From the NCBI RefSeq assembly GCF_040144835.1, contig NZ_CP151632.1:3968001-4032000 (forward strand): 64,000 nt of DNA. The letters are read 5' to 3'. Both the position numbers and the translations under genes were made by a program. Below, piece by piece: positions 17,236 to 25,895 of the stretch. Each line of letters opens with the position of its first letter. Position 1 is the first letter of the stretch. This DNA is from Microbacterium sp. LWS13-1.2. GTDB lineage: Bacteria > Actinomycetota > Actinomycetes > Actinomycetales > Microbacteriaceae. Below the pieces are notes generated by a model, which was not told the origin of the DNA, ran no database searches, and saw nothing but the letters and a program-made list of their open reading frames with translations.

Positions 17236-17266
17236 GGTCGTTGAGCGAGCTTGCGAGTCGAAACGC
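17236..17266. repeat. Single REP-like element
   Basis: ggtcgttgagcgagc followed by ttgcgagtcgaaacgc, a variant of the family at 8.7 and 25.0 kb. It sits between the divergent maf and methyltransferase genes. Confidence 0.6.
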
Positions 17267-17305
17267 ACGAGCCCCACGAGCGACGTCGGACGAACGGGCG
17301 CGGCG

Positions 17306-17311
17306 TAGGCT
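17306..17311 (+). promoter_or_regulatory. -10-like TAGGCT for the RNA methyltransferase gene
   Basis: TAGGCT ends 7 nt before the ATG at 17318, fitting a leaderless mRNA. Confidence 0.5.
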
Positions 17312-17317
17312 CGACGG

Positions 17318-18682
17318 ATGAGCGGAACCGGCGACCTCCTCGACCTCGACATCACGGGCGTCGCCCACGGCGGCGTCTTCGTCGCCCGGCACGAGGGACG
17401 CGTCGTGTTCGTGCCCGACACGATTCCGGGGGAGCGTGTCCGCGTGCGCCTCACCGACACGGCCAAGTCGTCGTTCTGGCGTGCCGAGACGCTCGAGGTT
17501 CTCGAGGCGTCGCCGCATCGCCAGCTCCACGTCTGGCGGCAGGCCGACGTCGACGTGCCGCCCGAGCAGCGTCCCGGCGGCGCCGACTTCGGCCATATCG
17601 AGCTCGCGCATCAGCGCAGCCTCAAGCTCGAGGTCCTGCTCGACGCCCTTCAGCGCTTCGGCCGCATCGACGCGCCCACGGCGACGATGAGCGCCGTCTC
17701 TGCTCCGCCGACGCCGGACGGCGCCGAGGGCGGCGCCCAGGACGCCGACGGCGAGACCGTCGACGGCACCGGGTGGCGCACGCGGGTGAGCCTGCATGTC
17801 GACGACGACGGCAACGTCGGGCAGTACGCGGCGCGCAGCCATCGCGTGGTGCCGCTCGAGGACCTGCCGCTCGCGACCGCGGAAGTCGAGCGCACCGCGC
17901 TCGAGCTGCGCGGCGGCGAGCCCGGCCGCATCGATCTCGTACAGCCCGCGGACGGTCGCGTGCGGGTGCTGCCCCGGCCACAGACGCATCGGGATGCCGC
18001 CACCCGGCGTGGGCGCGGTAGCCGCCCCGCACCCGGGCGGCGTTCCGGCAAGACGCCCGCGCCCGAGGTCGTGGTCGAACGCGTCGGCGGCCGGGAGTTC
18101 CGCGTCGACGCCGGCGGCTTCTGGCAGGTCCACAGGCTTGCGGCGCACACGCTCACCACGGCCGTGTCGGCCGCGGTGAGCATCCTCCCCGGAGATGCTC
18201 CTGCCGTCGACCCCGAGGCGTGGCATCTGGACCTCTACGGCGGCGTGGGATTGTTCGCGGCGACCCTGGGTGCGCTCGGCGGGCCGTCGACGCGCGTGAC
18301 AAGCGTCGAATCCGACGCGCGCGCCACCGAGCACGCGGGCGAGAATCTCGTCGACTGGGTCGGCGCCCGGGCCGAGACTGCCCGGGTCGACCGCTGGCTG
18401 GCGCGGCTCGCCGCCGAGGCATCCGTCTCCGAACGAGAGCGCCTGTCCCGGGGAGTCGTCCTCCTCGACCCGCCGCGCTCGGGAGCAGGACGCGATGTCG
18501 TCGAGCACATCACGGCGCTCTCGCCGAAGACGGTCGTCTACGTCGCCTGCGATCCCGTGGCGCTCTCCCGCGACATCGCCACCTTCCGCGCCGGCGGCTA
18601 CGACCTGGCGAGCGTGGACGCCCTGGATCTTTTCCCGAACTCGCATCACGTCGAAGCCGTGGCGGTTCTCACCCGCGGGTGA
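17318..18682 (+). CDS. TrmA/RlmD-type class I SAM-dependent RNA (uracil-5) methyltransferase
   Basis: 454 aa. An N-terminal TRAM domain (about residues 1-65, DLDITGVAHGGVFVARHEG) is followed by a central domain and a C-terminal Rossmann methyltransferase. LDLYGGVGLFAATLG is the SAM-binding motif, VLLDPPRSGAGRDVV is the DPPR motif, and VYVACDPVALSRD contains the nucleophilic Cys of this family. It methylates C5 of a uridine in tRNA or rRNA; the exact site is unknown. The Fe-S cysteine set of RlmD is not seen. Between the domains are Ala/Gly/Asp-rich stretches. This gene is not part of the mycobacterial version of the neighbourhood. Confidence 0.88.
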   Translation: MSGTGDLLDLDITGVAHGGVFVARHEGRVVFVPDTIPGERVRVRLTDTAKSSFWRAETLEVLEASPHRQLHVWRQADVDVPPEQRPGGADFGHIELAHQRSLKLEVLLDALQRFGRIDAPTATMSAVSAPPTPDGAEGGAQDADGETVDGTGWRTRVSLHVDDDGNVGQYAARSHRVVPLEDLPLATAEVERTALELRGGEPGRIDLVQPADGRVRVLPRPQTHRDAATRRGRGSRPAPGRRSGKTPAPEVVVERVGGREFRVDAGGFWQVHRLAAHTLTTAVSAAVSILPGDAPAVDPEAWHLDLYGGVGLFAATLGALGGPSTRVTSVESDARATEHAGENLVDWVGARAETARVDRWLARLAAEASVSERERLSRGVVLLDPPRSGAGRDVVEHITALSPKTVVYVACDPVALSRDIATFRAGGYDLASVDALDLFPNSHHVEAVAVLTRG

Positions 18683-18692
18683 CGCACGTGGC

Positions 18693-18698
18693 TAGGCT
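18693..18698 (+). promoter_or_regulatory. -10-like TAGGCT for the response-regulator operon
   Basis: TAGGCT ends 7 nt before the ATG at 18705 and lies just after the methyltransferase stop codon, so the two-component genes probably have their own leaderless promoter. Confidence 0.5.
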
Positions 18699-18704
18699 GG
18701 CGGA

Positions 18705-19382
18705 ATGACGCGCGTGGCCTTCATCGACGACCACGAATCGGTACGGCTCGGGCTGGAGGCGGCCTGCGTCCGTGCGGAGGCGATGAACGTCGCCTTCTCG
18801 GGCAGCACCGTGACCGAATATGTGGAGTGGCGGGCACGATCGCGCCAGCCGCCGGCTGACGTCGTGGTGCTCGATCTGACGCTCGGCGATGGCACAACGG
18901 TCACCGAGAACGTGCGGCGCCTGGTGCTCGACGGGTCGAGTGTCATCATCCATAGTGTCGCCGACCGCCCGGCAGCGGTGCGCGAAGCCCTGGCCGCCGG
19001 CGCTGCCGGTGTCGTCAGCAAGTCCTCGCCCATCGGCGACGTGATCGCAGCGGTGCGCACGGTGGCGCGCGGCGAGCCGCTCAACAACGTCGAGTGGGCC
19101 AGCGCCGTCGAGGGCGACCGCGCATTCGCCGACGCGCAGCTGTCGGCCCGGGAACGCGACGTGCTGCGACTCTACGCCGCCGGCCTTCCGCTGAAGGTCG
19201 TCGCCGACCGCCTCGGGGTCGCGTACTCGACGGCGAAGGAGAACATCACGCGCATCCGCGTCAAGTACGTCGAGGTCGGGCGCCCCGCTCCCACCAAGAT
19301 CGACCTGCTGCACCGCGCCGTCGAAGACGGCATCCTCGTCGAGCCATCAGCCGACCCAGGAGACAGTGCGCGTGGCCGTTGA
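18705..19382 (+). CDS. Two-component response regulator, LuxR/NarL type
   Basis: 225 aa. The receiver domain has the acidic pair DDH near the N-terminus, the phospho-acceptor Asp in VVVLDLTLGDG and the conserved Lys in GVVSKSSP. The C-terminal LuxR-type helix-turn-helix runs LSARERDVLRLYAAGLPLKV to STAKENITRIRVKY. The C-terminus overlaps the histidine kinase start by about 10 bp, so the two are co-translated. The target genes are unknown. Confidence 0.92.
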   Translation: MTRVAFIDDHESVRLGLEAACVRAEAMNVAFSGSTVTEYVEWRARSRQPPADVVVLDLTLGDGTTVTENVRRLVLDGSSVIIHSVADRPAAVREALAAGAAGVVSKSSPIGDVIAAVRTVARGEPLNNVEWASAVEGDRAFADAQLSARERDVLRLYAAGLPLKVVADRLGVAYSTAKENITRIRVKYVEVGRPAPTKIDLLHRAVEDGILVEPSADPGDSARGR

Positions 19383-20622
19383 CGCGCAGACCGGCGTGCT
19401 CGACACGGCGTGGGGTCAGATTCCCCACTCGCCGCAGGCGACTGCGGGCGTCGGGTCGTTCACGCGTTCACGCGTGGAGCGGATCATCTCGCTCGTCGGC
19501 GGCGCCTTCGGATCGCTGATCCTCGGCGTCCAGGCGTTCCTTGCGGCGCTGGGCTCGACCGACGAGCGGCCCGGGTGGCACGAAGCCCTGATGATCTCGG
19601 TGTTCGGCACTCTCGCGGTGATGATCCTCGCGTGCGTCATCGGGCGCGGCGTCCGGGTGGCTGCGGGTGTCTTCGCTCTCGTCTACGTGCTCGCGCTGGT
19701 CGCCTGGCCGATCGCCACTGCGGGAGTGACGCCTGCGGGCATCGAAGAGCCGTGGATCTGGTACTTGGTCAACCTCGCGACCCTCGCCGCGGTGCTGGCC
19801 TTCCCCTTCCCGCTGCAGATCGGCTGGACGATCCTCGCCCCGGTCCTCTTCGGGCTGGTGCGGATGATGCAGGTCGACTTCGACAGCGACTACTGGATGA
19901 CCGTCGGACTGGACGTGTCGTTCGCCCTCATCCTCGGCGGCGTGATCCTCACACTGGGCTGGCTGTTCCGCTCGATCGCCGTCAACGTCGACGAGACGCG
20001 TGCCCGGGCGGTCGCCTCCTACGCGCAGGCTGCGGCGGCGGATGCCGCGGAGCAGGAGCGCGTGGCCGTCGCAGCCCTCATGCACGACAGCGTTCTGGCA
20101 GCGCTCATCGCCGCGGAGCGGGCGAGCACGCCGCGCGAGCGCACGCTCGCGGCGTCGATGGCGCGCGAGGCGCTCACGCGGCTCGCCAACACCGAGCAGG
20201 ATGCGCACGAGGGCACCGACGAGCCGTGGGATGTCGCGGCCCTCGCCGCCGAGATCGATGCGGCCGCCGCCGAGCTGGGCGTCGACGTCGACGTGCAGTG
20301 CGAGTTCGACGACGCCGGGTCGCTCATTCCGGGGCGCGTGGCGCGGGCGCTCGCGCTCGCCGCGACGCAGGCGGTCGCGAACGCCCTCCAGCACGCCGGT
20401 GGCGCCGGCCTCGGCGTCGCGGTGATGGAGACCCACGGGCGCGTGCGTGTCGAGGTGCACGACGCCGGCGAGGGCTTCGACCTGGATGCCGTCCCGGACG
20501 ACCGGCTGGGCATCCGCGCGTCGATCATGGCCCGTGTCGCCGCCGTGGGCGGGCATGCGGATCTCGAGACCGGTCCGCACGGCACCGTCGTGCGGCTCAC
20601 CTGGCAGGAGTCCGCCGCATGA
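19372..20622 (+). CDS. Membrane sensor histidine kinase (NarL-system type)
   Basis: 416 aa from the GTG at 19372, chosen because AGGAG lies 9 nt upstream; a GTG at 19366 is the alternative but has only 3 nt spacing. About five to six hydrophobic segments (residues about 40-210) are followed by a dimerisation helix with phospho-acceptor His in ALMHDSVLAALI, and a HATPase domain with N-box QAVANALQHA, G-box DAGEGF and a final GTVVRLTW. There is no clear extracytoplasmic domain, so it probably senses a membrane or intramembrane signal. It overlaps the response regulator gene upstream and a membrane-protein gene downstream (ATGA). Confidence 0.88.
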   Translation: MAVDAQTGVLDTAWGQIPHSPQATAGVGSFTRSRVERIISLVGGAFGSLILGVQAFLAALGSTDERPGWHEALMISVFGTLAVMILACVIGRGVRVAAGVFALVYVLALVAWPIATAGVTPAGIEEPWIWYLVNLATLAAVLAFPFPLQIGWTILAPVLFGLVRMMQVDFDSDYWMTVGLDVSFALILGGVILTLGWLFRSIAVNVDETRARAVASYAQAAAADAAEQERVAVAALMHDSVLAALIAAERASTPRERTLAASMAREALTRLANTEQDAHEGTDEPWDVAALAAEIDAAAAELGVDVDVQCEFDDAGSLIPGRVARALALAATQAVANALQHAGGAGLGVAVMETHGRVRVEVHDAGEGFDLDAVPDDRLGIRASIMARVAAVGGHADLETGPHGTVVRLTWQESAA

Positions 20623-21716
20623 TCAGCGTCAAGAACGTCCTGGTCGTGCTCGCCGTCGCCTTCACGGCGTACCTTGCCGCGCGAGGCCTCTCGTGGACCG
20701 GACCCATCACGCAGCCCCTCGTCGTCGTGGTCACTCTCGCGTTCTATCTCGCGACCACCTGGCTCTGCATCTTCTGGGAACCCGCATCGACGCGATCCAC
20801 GCCGCCTCCTGCCCCGTCGCCCGCGACGGGCTCACGCGCCGAGGACGACGCGAAGACGGCGGTGGACGGCATCCGCGGTCCTGTCCGGCTCCCGCCGATC
20901 GCGCAGGTCCTGGCGCTCGCGTGTGCGGTCATCGTGCCGAGCGCGATCTCGGTCTCGGTGGGGGCCGACGCGCGCACGGCACCGTTCGCGACCTGGTACC
21001 TGGGCGGGATCGGCGCGCTCATGACCATCGTCATGGTGCGCCGTCGCCCATGGACGGCATGGACGGGCATCGTCGCGCTCACCGTCGCGTCGATGCTCTG
21101 GATGGGACCGGTGAATGCGCTCGCGCTCGGGCTCGTCGGCTCCATCGTCTGGGTGACGTGCGCGCAGCTGCTGGTGTTCTCGATGGACCGGGCCGCCCGC
21201 GACACGTCCCGCCTCACGCGGCTGCAGCGCGCGGCGACGGGATGGCAGACCTCGCAGATCGTGCGCCAGCGGGAACGCCGGGTGCAGGTGCAGAAGGCGC
21301 TCGCAGTGGCGGGGCCCGTGCTCACGCGCACCGTCGCTCACGCCGGGGTGCTCAGCGATCCCGACCGTCTGGAGGCGCGGATCGCTGAGGGCAAGTTGCG
21401 CGATGAGATGCGCGGACCCCGCCTGCTCGATGACGAGGTGCGCGCCGAGCTCGAACGTGCGCGGCGTCGTGGCGCGAACGTCACGGTCCTCGACGAGGGC
21501 GGGCTCGACGACGTCGACGACGAGCAGCTGGGCGTCATCCGCGCGCAGCTGGCCGACGCGCTGCGGTCTGCCACATCCGACCGGCTCTACATCCGCACCT
21601 CGCCTGACGAGCGGGTGGCGGTCACGGTCGTGGGACGCTCGCCGTCCGTCGCCGGGCCCAGCGACGAGGACTCCGTCGACCTCTGGCTCGAGATCCCGCA
21701 CCCCGGCCGGGCCTGA
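20619..21716 (+). CDS. Membrane protein of unknown function coupled to the two-component system
   Basis: 365 aa; the ATG overlaps the kinase stop. The first 55 residues hold two membrane segments (NVLVVLAVAFTAYLAA and LVVVVTLAFYLATTWLCIF), followed by a Pro/Ser/Ala-rich linker, three or four further segments (residues about 95-190), and a soluble C-terminal half rich in Arg and acidic residues ending DSVDLWLEIPHPGRA. There are no kinase H-, N- or G-boxes. I do not recognise the family. The strict overlap with the kinase suggests an accessory sensor or modulator. Confidence 0.75.
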   Translation: MISVKNVLVVLAVAFTAYLAARGLSWTGPITQPLVVVVTLAFYLATTWLCIFWEPASTRSTPPPAPSPATGSRAEDDAKTAVDGIRGPVRLPPIAQVLALACAVIVPSAISVSVGADARTAPFATWYLGGIGALMTIVMVRRRPWTAWTGIVALTVASMLWMGPVNALALGLVGSIVWVTCAQLLVFSMDRAARDTSRLTRLQRAATGWQTSQIVRQRERRVQVQKALAVAGPVLTRTVAHAGVLSDPDRLEARIAEGKLRDEMRGPRLLDDEVRAELERARRRGANVTVLDEGGLDDVDDEQLGVIRAQLADALRSATSDRLYIRTSPDERVAVTVVGRSPSVAGPSDEDSVDLWLEIPHPGRA

Positions 21717-21835
21717 CCGCTCTGGCGGGCGCTTCCGATGGTGCTCGCGGCTCGGGGCTCGCATGGCGCTGATCGGTGACCGCTGAGCCAGTCGGGATGC
21801 CGTCGCATCATGCGAACGAGTCGGATGCGTTCGGT

Positions 21836-21858
21836 CAGCGCAGCGCAGCGCAGCGCAG
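21836..21858. repeat. Short tandem repeat (CAGCG)4
   Basis: Four perfect CAGCG units followed by cag, in the gap 21717-22180. Apart from this and the two hairpins below, I see no coding signal in that gap. Confidence 0.7.
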
Positions 21859-21946
21859 TAGCCGCCGCGCGGGGACACGAGCACGGATGGCGTACTCGCT
21901 CCCCGCCAGGAGGGGGAGGAACCAGGCGGGGAACGGAGAGGAAGGA

Positions 21947-21979
21947 GGCGAGGGGCGGCGAAGCCGCCCGCCCCTCGCC
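21947..21979. terminator. Strong GC hairpin between convergent operons
   Basis: ggcgaggggcgg pairs with ccgcc...cccctcgcc across a short loop with a 2-nt bulge. It lies between the two-component operon and accE, which read toward each other. Confidence 0.55.
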
Positions 21980-21982
21980 TGC

Positions 21983-22009
21983 GCGGACGGTTACCCGAAA
22001 ACCGTCCGC
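21983..22009. terminator. Perfect 10-bp hairpin, likely bidirectional terminator
   Basis: gcggacggtt and aaccgtccgc flank a 7-nt loop (acccgaa), immediately after the hairpin at 21947. The TT/AA at the stem top and the position between convergent genes fit bidirectional termination. Confidence 0.6.
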
Positions 22010-22180
22010 ATGGCCAGATCCGGGGATACCGCAGTGCGGGGTCGGACCGACCGAACGCAGAAGCGTTCCAGCGGATCAAGTATCTCCAGGTATCAAGGGC
22101 TGTGTCTGTAGGTATTTCGGGGGACAAGACCCACGAGCCCGGCGCAAGCGCTTTGGAGGCCTCTGACGAGGGCCGCGTGA

Positions 22181-22444
22181 TCAGCCGAAGCGACCCCAGC
22201 CCAGGTCGCGGTCGAGCGGCTGCCGCAGGGCGCGCTGCGAGAGCTCCCAGCCCGTGCGGCGCACGCGGTCCTCGGCGACGGCCTCTGCCGCCTCGCCGGT
22301 GTAGGCCTCGCTCACGACGGCGATGAGCGCTGCGAGCTCCTCCTCCGTGGGCGTGCCGCGACGCATGTCGATCGTGACGCTGTCGGGCGCGGCGGAATCC
22401 CCGCCGGCCTCGGCAGGGACCGCCTGGTCGTCCGCGAGGCTCAC
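22181..22444 (-). CDS. accE: Acyl-CoA carboxylase epsilon subunit
   Basis: 87 aa. The N-terminal tail is disordered and acidic. The C-terminal part, with [17 protein letters not shown] and the final [12 protein letters not shown], is the AccE signature. Epsilon subunits stabilise and activate the AccA3-AccD carboxylase of actinobacteria. The GTG start at 22444 overlaps the accD stop (GTGA), so expression is coupled to accD. Confidence 0.88.
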   Translation of the reverse strand: MSLADDQAVPAEAGGDSAAPDSVTIDMRRGTPTEEELAALIAVVSEAYTGEAAEAVAEDRVRRTGWELSQRALRQPLDRDLGWGRFG

Positions 22445-24030
22445 AGCGGGATGTTCCCGTGCTTCTTGGGGGGCAGGCTGGCGCGCTTGCCGCGGAGCGC
22501 CCGTAGGGCCTTCGCGATGGAGACCCGCGTCTGCGCCGGCTCGATGATGCCGTCGAGCTCGCCGCGCTCGGCGGCGAGGAAGGGTGAGGCGACGTTGTAC
22601 GTGTACTCGTTGGCGAGGCGTGTCCGCACGGCGGCGACGTCCTCGCCCGCCTCTTCTGCACGCTTGATCTCGCCGCGGTAGAGGATGTTCACGGCGCCCT
22701 GGCCGCCCATGACGGCGATCTCGGCCGTCGGCCACGCCAGGTTCACATCGGCGCCCAGCTGCTTGGAGCCCATGACGATGTAGGCGCCGCCGTAGGCCTT
22801 GCGAAGGATCACGGTCACCAGCGGGACGGTCGCCTCGGCGTACGCGTAGAGCAGCTTCGCGCCGCGGCGGATGACGCCGGTCCACTCCTGGTCGGTGCCC
22901 GGCAGGTAGCCGGGAACGTCCACGAGGGTGACGATCGGAATCGAGAAGGCGTCGCAGAAGCGCACGAAGCGGCTCGCCTTCTCGCCGGCCTCGATGTTCA
23001 GCGTGCCCGCCATCTGCGAGGGCTGGTTGGCGATGATGCCGACAGAGCGGCCCTCGATGCGGCCGAAGCCGATGACGATGTTCGGTGCGAACAGCGGCTG
23101 CACCTCGAGGAAGTCCTCGGCGTCGACGATCCCGCGGATCACCTGGTGGATGTCGTACGGCTGGTTCGGCGAGTCGGGGATGATCGCGTTCAGCGCGCGG
23201 TCGGCATCCGTCGTCTCGAATTCGAAACCGCTCTCGTAGACGGGCAGCTCCGCCATGTTGTTGTCAGGGAGGAAGCCGAGCATCGAGCGGACGTAGTCGA
23301 TCGCGTCGTCCTCGTCCTCGGCGAGGTAGTGGGCGACGCCCGAGCGGGTGTTGTGCGTGTACGCGCCGCCGAGCTCCTCCATGCCGACGTCCTCGCCGGT
23401 CACGGTCTTGATCACGTCGGGACCGGTGACGAACATCTGGCTGGTCTTGTCGACCATGACGACGAAGTCGGTGAGGGCGGGGGAGTACACGGCACCACCG
23501 GCAGCCGGGCCCATGATGATCGAGATCTGCGGGATGACGCCTGATGCTCGGGTGTTGAGGCGGAAGATCTCGCCGTACTTGCCGAGGGCGACGACGCCTT
23601 CCTGGATGCGGGCGCCGCCGGAGTCCAGGATTCCCACGATCGGGATGCCGGAGCGGAGGGCGAACTCCATGACCTTGATGATCTTCTCGCCGGCGACCTC
23701 GCCGAGCGATCCGCCGAAGGTCGAGAAGTCCTGCGAGTAGACCGCCACCGTGCGGCCGTGGATCGTGCCGACGCCGCTGACGACGGAGTCGCCGTAGGGG
23801 CGGGAGCGGTCCATGCCGAACGCCGTGGTGCGGTGGCGCACGTACTCGTCGAGCTCGACGAAGCTGCCGGTGTCGAGGAGCATGTCGATGCGCTCGCGGG
23901 CGGTGCCCTTGCCCTTCGCGTGCTGCTTCTCCTTCGCGACCTCCTCGGGATCGAGGACGGCCTCCTGGAAGCGTGCGCGGAGGTCGGCGATCTTGCCGGC
24001 GGTCGTCGAGAGGTCGGGCTGATCGGTCAC
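22441..24030 (-). CDS. accD5: Acyl-CoA (propionyl/acetyl) carboxylase beta subunit, carboxyltransferase
   Basis: 529 aa, the standard size for the AccD5/PccB group. N-domain features are [27 protein letters not shown] and [11 protein letters not shown]; the C-domain has [22 protein letters not shown] and the closing KKHGNIPL. It transfers carboxylate from biotin on AccA3 to acetyl- or propionyl-CoA. Substrate choice depends on one active-site residue that I have not assigned. The GTG at 24030 fits the family N-terminus, with a TAGGGT box ending 8 nt upstream. It is divergent from birA. Confidence 0.95.
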   Translation of the reverse strand: MTDQPDLSTTAGKIADLRARFQEAVLDPEEVAKEKQHAKGKGTARERIDMLLDTGSFVELDEYVRHRTTAFGMDRSRPYGDSVVSGVGTIHGRTVAVYSQDFSTFGGSLGEVAGEKIIKVMEFALRSGIPIVGILDSGGARIQEGVVALGKYGEIFRLNTRASGVIPQISIIMGPAAGGAVYSPALTDFVVMVDKTSQMFVTGPDVIKTVTGEDVGMEELGGAYTHNTRSGVAHYLAEDEDDAIDYVRSMLGFLPDNNMAELPVYESGFEFETTDADRALNAIIPDSPNQPYDIHQVIRGIVDAEDFLEVQPLFAPNIVIGFGRIEGRSVGIIANQPSQMAGTLNIEAGEKASRFVRFCDAFSIPIVTLVDVPGYLPGTDQEWTGVIRRGAKLLYAYAEATVPLVTVILRKAYGGAYIVMGSKQLGADVNLAWPTAEIAVMGGQGAVNILYRGEIKRAEEAGEDVAAVRTRLANEYTYNVASPFLAAERGELDGIIEPAQTRVSIAKALRALRGKRASLPPKKHGNIPL

Positions 24031-24037
24031 GGATTCC

Positions 24038-24043
24038 ACCCTA
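24038..24043 (-). promoter_or_regulatory. -10-like TAGGGT for accD-accE
   Basis: TAGGGT on the minus strand ends 8 nt before the accD GTG. Confidence 0.4.
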
Positions 24044-24155
24044 TCGGCGGGCTCGAGGGATCTGTTGGAGGGTTCACACAAGGGGTCGCGGCATCCGCTG
24101 TGGGACCCCGGCGGGACGGGTGGCCGCTCGAGCGGCGCCGACGGGGCGAGGCGCG

Positions 24156-24161
24156 TACGGT
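24156..24161 (+). promoter_or_regulatory. -10-like TACGGT for birA
   Basis: TACGGT ends 8 nt before the birA ATG. A GTG at 24160 falls inside this box, which argues against it as the start. Confidence 0.4.
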
Positions 24162-24168
24162 GAGCATC

Positions 24169-24981
24169 ATGTCGTACTCGTCCGAGGGGTTCCCGCTTGC
24201 GGCCGCCGTGAGCCCGCGCGTCCAGGTCGTGGAGACCACTGACTCGACCAACGCCGACGTCGTGCGTCACGTCGTCGACGCCCCGCACGAATGGCCCCAT
24301 CTGTCGCTGCTGCTGACAAGAGACCAGCGCGCGGGTCGCGGCCGCCTGGACCGCACGTGGGTCACGCCGCCCGGATCCGCCCTCGCCGTTTCGGTCGTCA
24401 TCGATGCCGCGGCGATCCCCGCAGCGGCCAGGGGCTGGATCCCGCTGATGGCAGGCGCCGCGATGACGCGTGCGATCGGTGCGCAGCTCGCAGGCTCTGC
24501 GCATACCGCGACGCTCAAGTGGCCGAACGACGTGCTGATCGACGGCGGGAAGGTCTGCGGCATCCTCGCCGAGGTCGTGCCCGGCCACCCCGATGTCGTC
24601 GTCGTCGGATCGGGCGTGAACACACGGATGCCGCGCGCCGACCTCCCCGTCGACACCGCGACCTCGTTCGCGGTCGTGGGTCTGACGTGCGACGAGGATC
24701 GCCTGCTGGTGGACTACGTCGCCGCCCTCGACGAACAGCTCACCGCGCTGGCCGCCGCCGGCGGGGATGCCGCCGCCTCGGGCGTGCTCGCAGAGGTCGA
24801 GGCGCTCTGCAGCACTCTGGGAAGCGACGTCGCGGTGTCGCTGCCCGACGGCCAGACGCTGTGGGGCCGGGCCCAGCGCGTCGACCCCGACGGGCGCCTC
24901 GTCGTCGTGCAGGACGGCGAGTACGAGAGCGTCGTGTCGGCCGGCGACGTCGTGCACGTGCGAGCCCGTCGCCGCTCCTGA
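24169..24981 (+). CDS. birA: Biotin--[acetyl-CoA carboxylase] ligase
   Basis: 270 aa, catalytic type without the N-terminal DNA-binding domain of E. coli BirA. Motifs are [22 protein letters not shown] (biotinyl-AMP loop) and [17 protein letters not shown], with a small C-terminal SH3-like domain ending [10 protein letters not shown]. It biotinylates the AccA3 Lys using ATP. It is divergent from accD, as in mycobacteria. Confidence 0.94.
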   Translation: MSYSSEGFPLAAAVSPRVQVVETTDSTNADVVRHVVDAPHEWPHLSLLLTRDQRAGRGRLDRTWVTPPGSALAVSVVIDAAAIPAAARGWIPLMAGAAMTRAIGAQLAGSAHTATLKWPNDVLIDGGKVCGILAEVVPGHPDVVVVGSGVNTRMPRADLPVDTATSFAVVGLTCDEDRLLVDYVAALDEQLTALAAAGGDAAASGVLAEVEALCSTLGSDVAVSLPDGQTLWGRAQRVDPDGRLVVVQDGEYESVVSAGDVVHVRARRRS

Positions 24982-24984
24982 GTC

Positions 24985-25182
24985 CCGGTCGTTGAGCGAG
25001 CGAGGTACGAGCGAGACGAAACGCTGCACCCGGCGCACACGCCGGCCCCGAGGCGTCCGAGCTCCGGTCGTTGAGCGAGCGAGGTACGAGCGAGACGAAA
25101 CGCTGCACCCGGCGCACACGCCGGCCCCGAGGCGTCCGAGCTCCGGTCGTTGAGCGAGCGAGGAACGAGCGAGACGAAACGC
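24985..25182. repeat. 79-bp tandem repeat carrying the REP-like motif
   Basis: Units start at 24985, 25064 and 25143 (two full, one partial). Each begins ccggtcgttgagcgagcg and continues to gacgaaacgc, then a spacer with the hairpin ccggcgcacacgccgg. The first two motifs read aggtacgag and the third aggaacgag. The repeat fills most of the 24982-25246 gap. Confidence 0.85.
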
Positions 25183-25234
25183 GCGCGGATGACGTAAAAC
25201 GGCGGGTTCACCCCGGACTGTCGGCGGCTCGCCG

Positions 25235-25240
25235 CACAAT
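25235..25240 (+). promoter_or_regulatory. -10-like CACAAT for the PH-domain gene
   Basis: CACAAT ends 7 nt before the ATG at 25247; the first base departs from TANNNT. Confidence 0.35.
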
Positions 25241-25246
25241 GGGGAC

Positions 25247-25831
25247 ATGACGCAGCCGACGAGCTACGGTGGCAGGCCGCTGACGCCGGCCCCCGGCGCG
25301 CCCACCCCGGAGCTGCTCGTCGCGCGCTTCCGCCCCCATGCGCGCCGGCTTACGTGGTCGGCCCTCGTGCTCATCGCCGTCGCCGGTGCCTGCGGGTACT
25401 TCTACGGCAACCTGCCGGCGCCGTTCGAGAACTGGATGCTGCTCGCCGCGGCCGCCGCCGTGGTGCTCCTGATCGTGGTCCTGCCCTACCTCGCGTGGCT
25501 GGGGCACGTGTACACGATCACGACGCGGCGGGTGATGGAGCGTCGCGGAGTGTTCTCGGCGAAGCGCAGGGAGCTGGCACATGTCCGTGGCTACACGCTG
25601 AAGGTCCATCGCGGCCTGCTGCAGCGCATGTGGGGTGCGGGCACGATCACCCTCGCCAATGGGGTCGACGAACCGCTGCGGCTCGTCAACATCCCCAGCG
25701 CTGAGCTGGTGCACGAGGCGCTGGTCGATCAGGTCGAGGTGAATCAGATCCTCGCGCACCGCGACGCCCAGCCGCTGCCGCCCGGCCCGCCGCCTGCTGT
25801 TCCGCCTCGGCCGCCCCTGCCGCCGTCCTGA
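25247..25831 (+). CDS. Membrane-anchored bacterial PH-domain protein
   Basis: 194 aa with two membrane spans ([16 protein letters not shown] and [21 protein letters not shown]) followed by a bPH2/DUF304-type domain ([15 protein letters not shown] to [18 protein letters not shown]) and a Pro-rich tail. Function is unknown for the family. Its place between birA and purK matches mycobacterial Rv3278c, so it is probably the same conserved gene. Confidence 0.85.
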   Translation: MTQPTSYGGRPLTPAPGAPTPELLVARFRPHARRLTWSALVLIAVAGACGYFYGNLPAPFENWMLLAAAAAVVLLIVVLPYLAWLGHVYTITTRRVMERRGVFSAKRRELAHVRGYTLKVHRGLLQRMWGAGTITLANGVDEPLRLVNIPSAELVHEALVDQVEVNQILAHRDAQPLPPGPPPAVPPRPPLPPS

Positions 25832-25895
25832 CCGGCTCGTCCGCCATTCCGGTGTGCGGGATGATGGAAGGAGTCTTGAGTCGAGAGGGAGTGGC

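Noticed and set aside
21717..22180. Gene remnant or tRNA/attachment site in the gap
   Set aside because: No cloverleaf, no direct repeat pair, and no recognisable protein fragment in any frame.
24985..25182. Possible CRISPR array
   Set aside because: The 79-bp units are repeated as a whole, including the would-be spacers.
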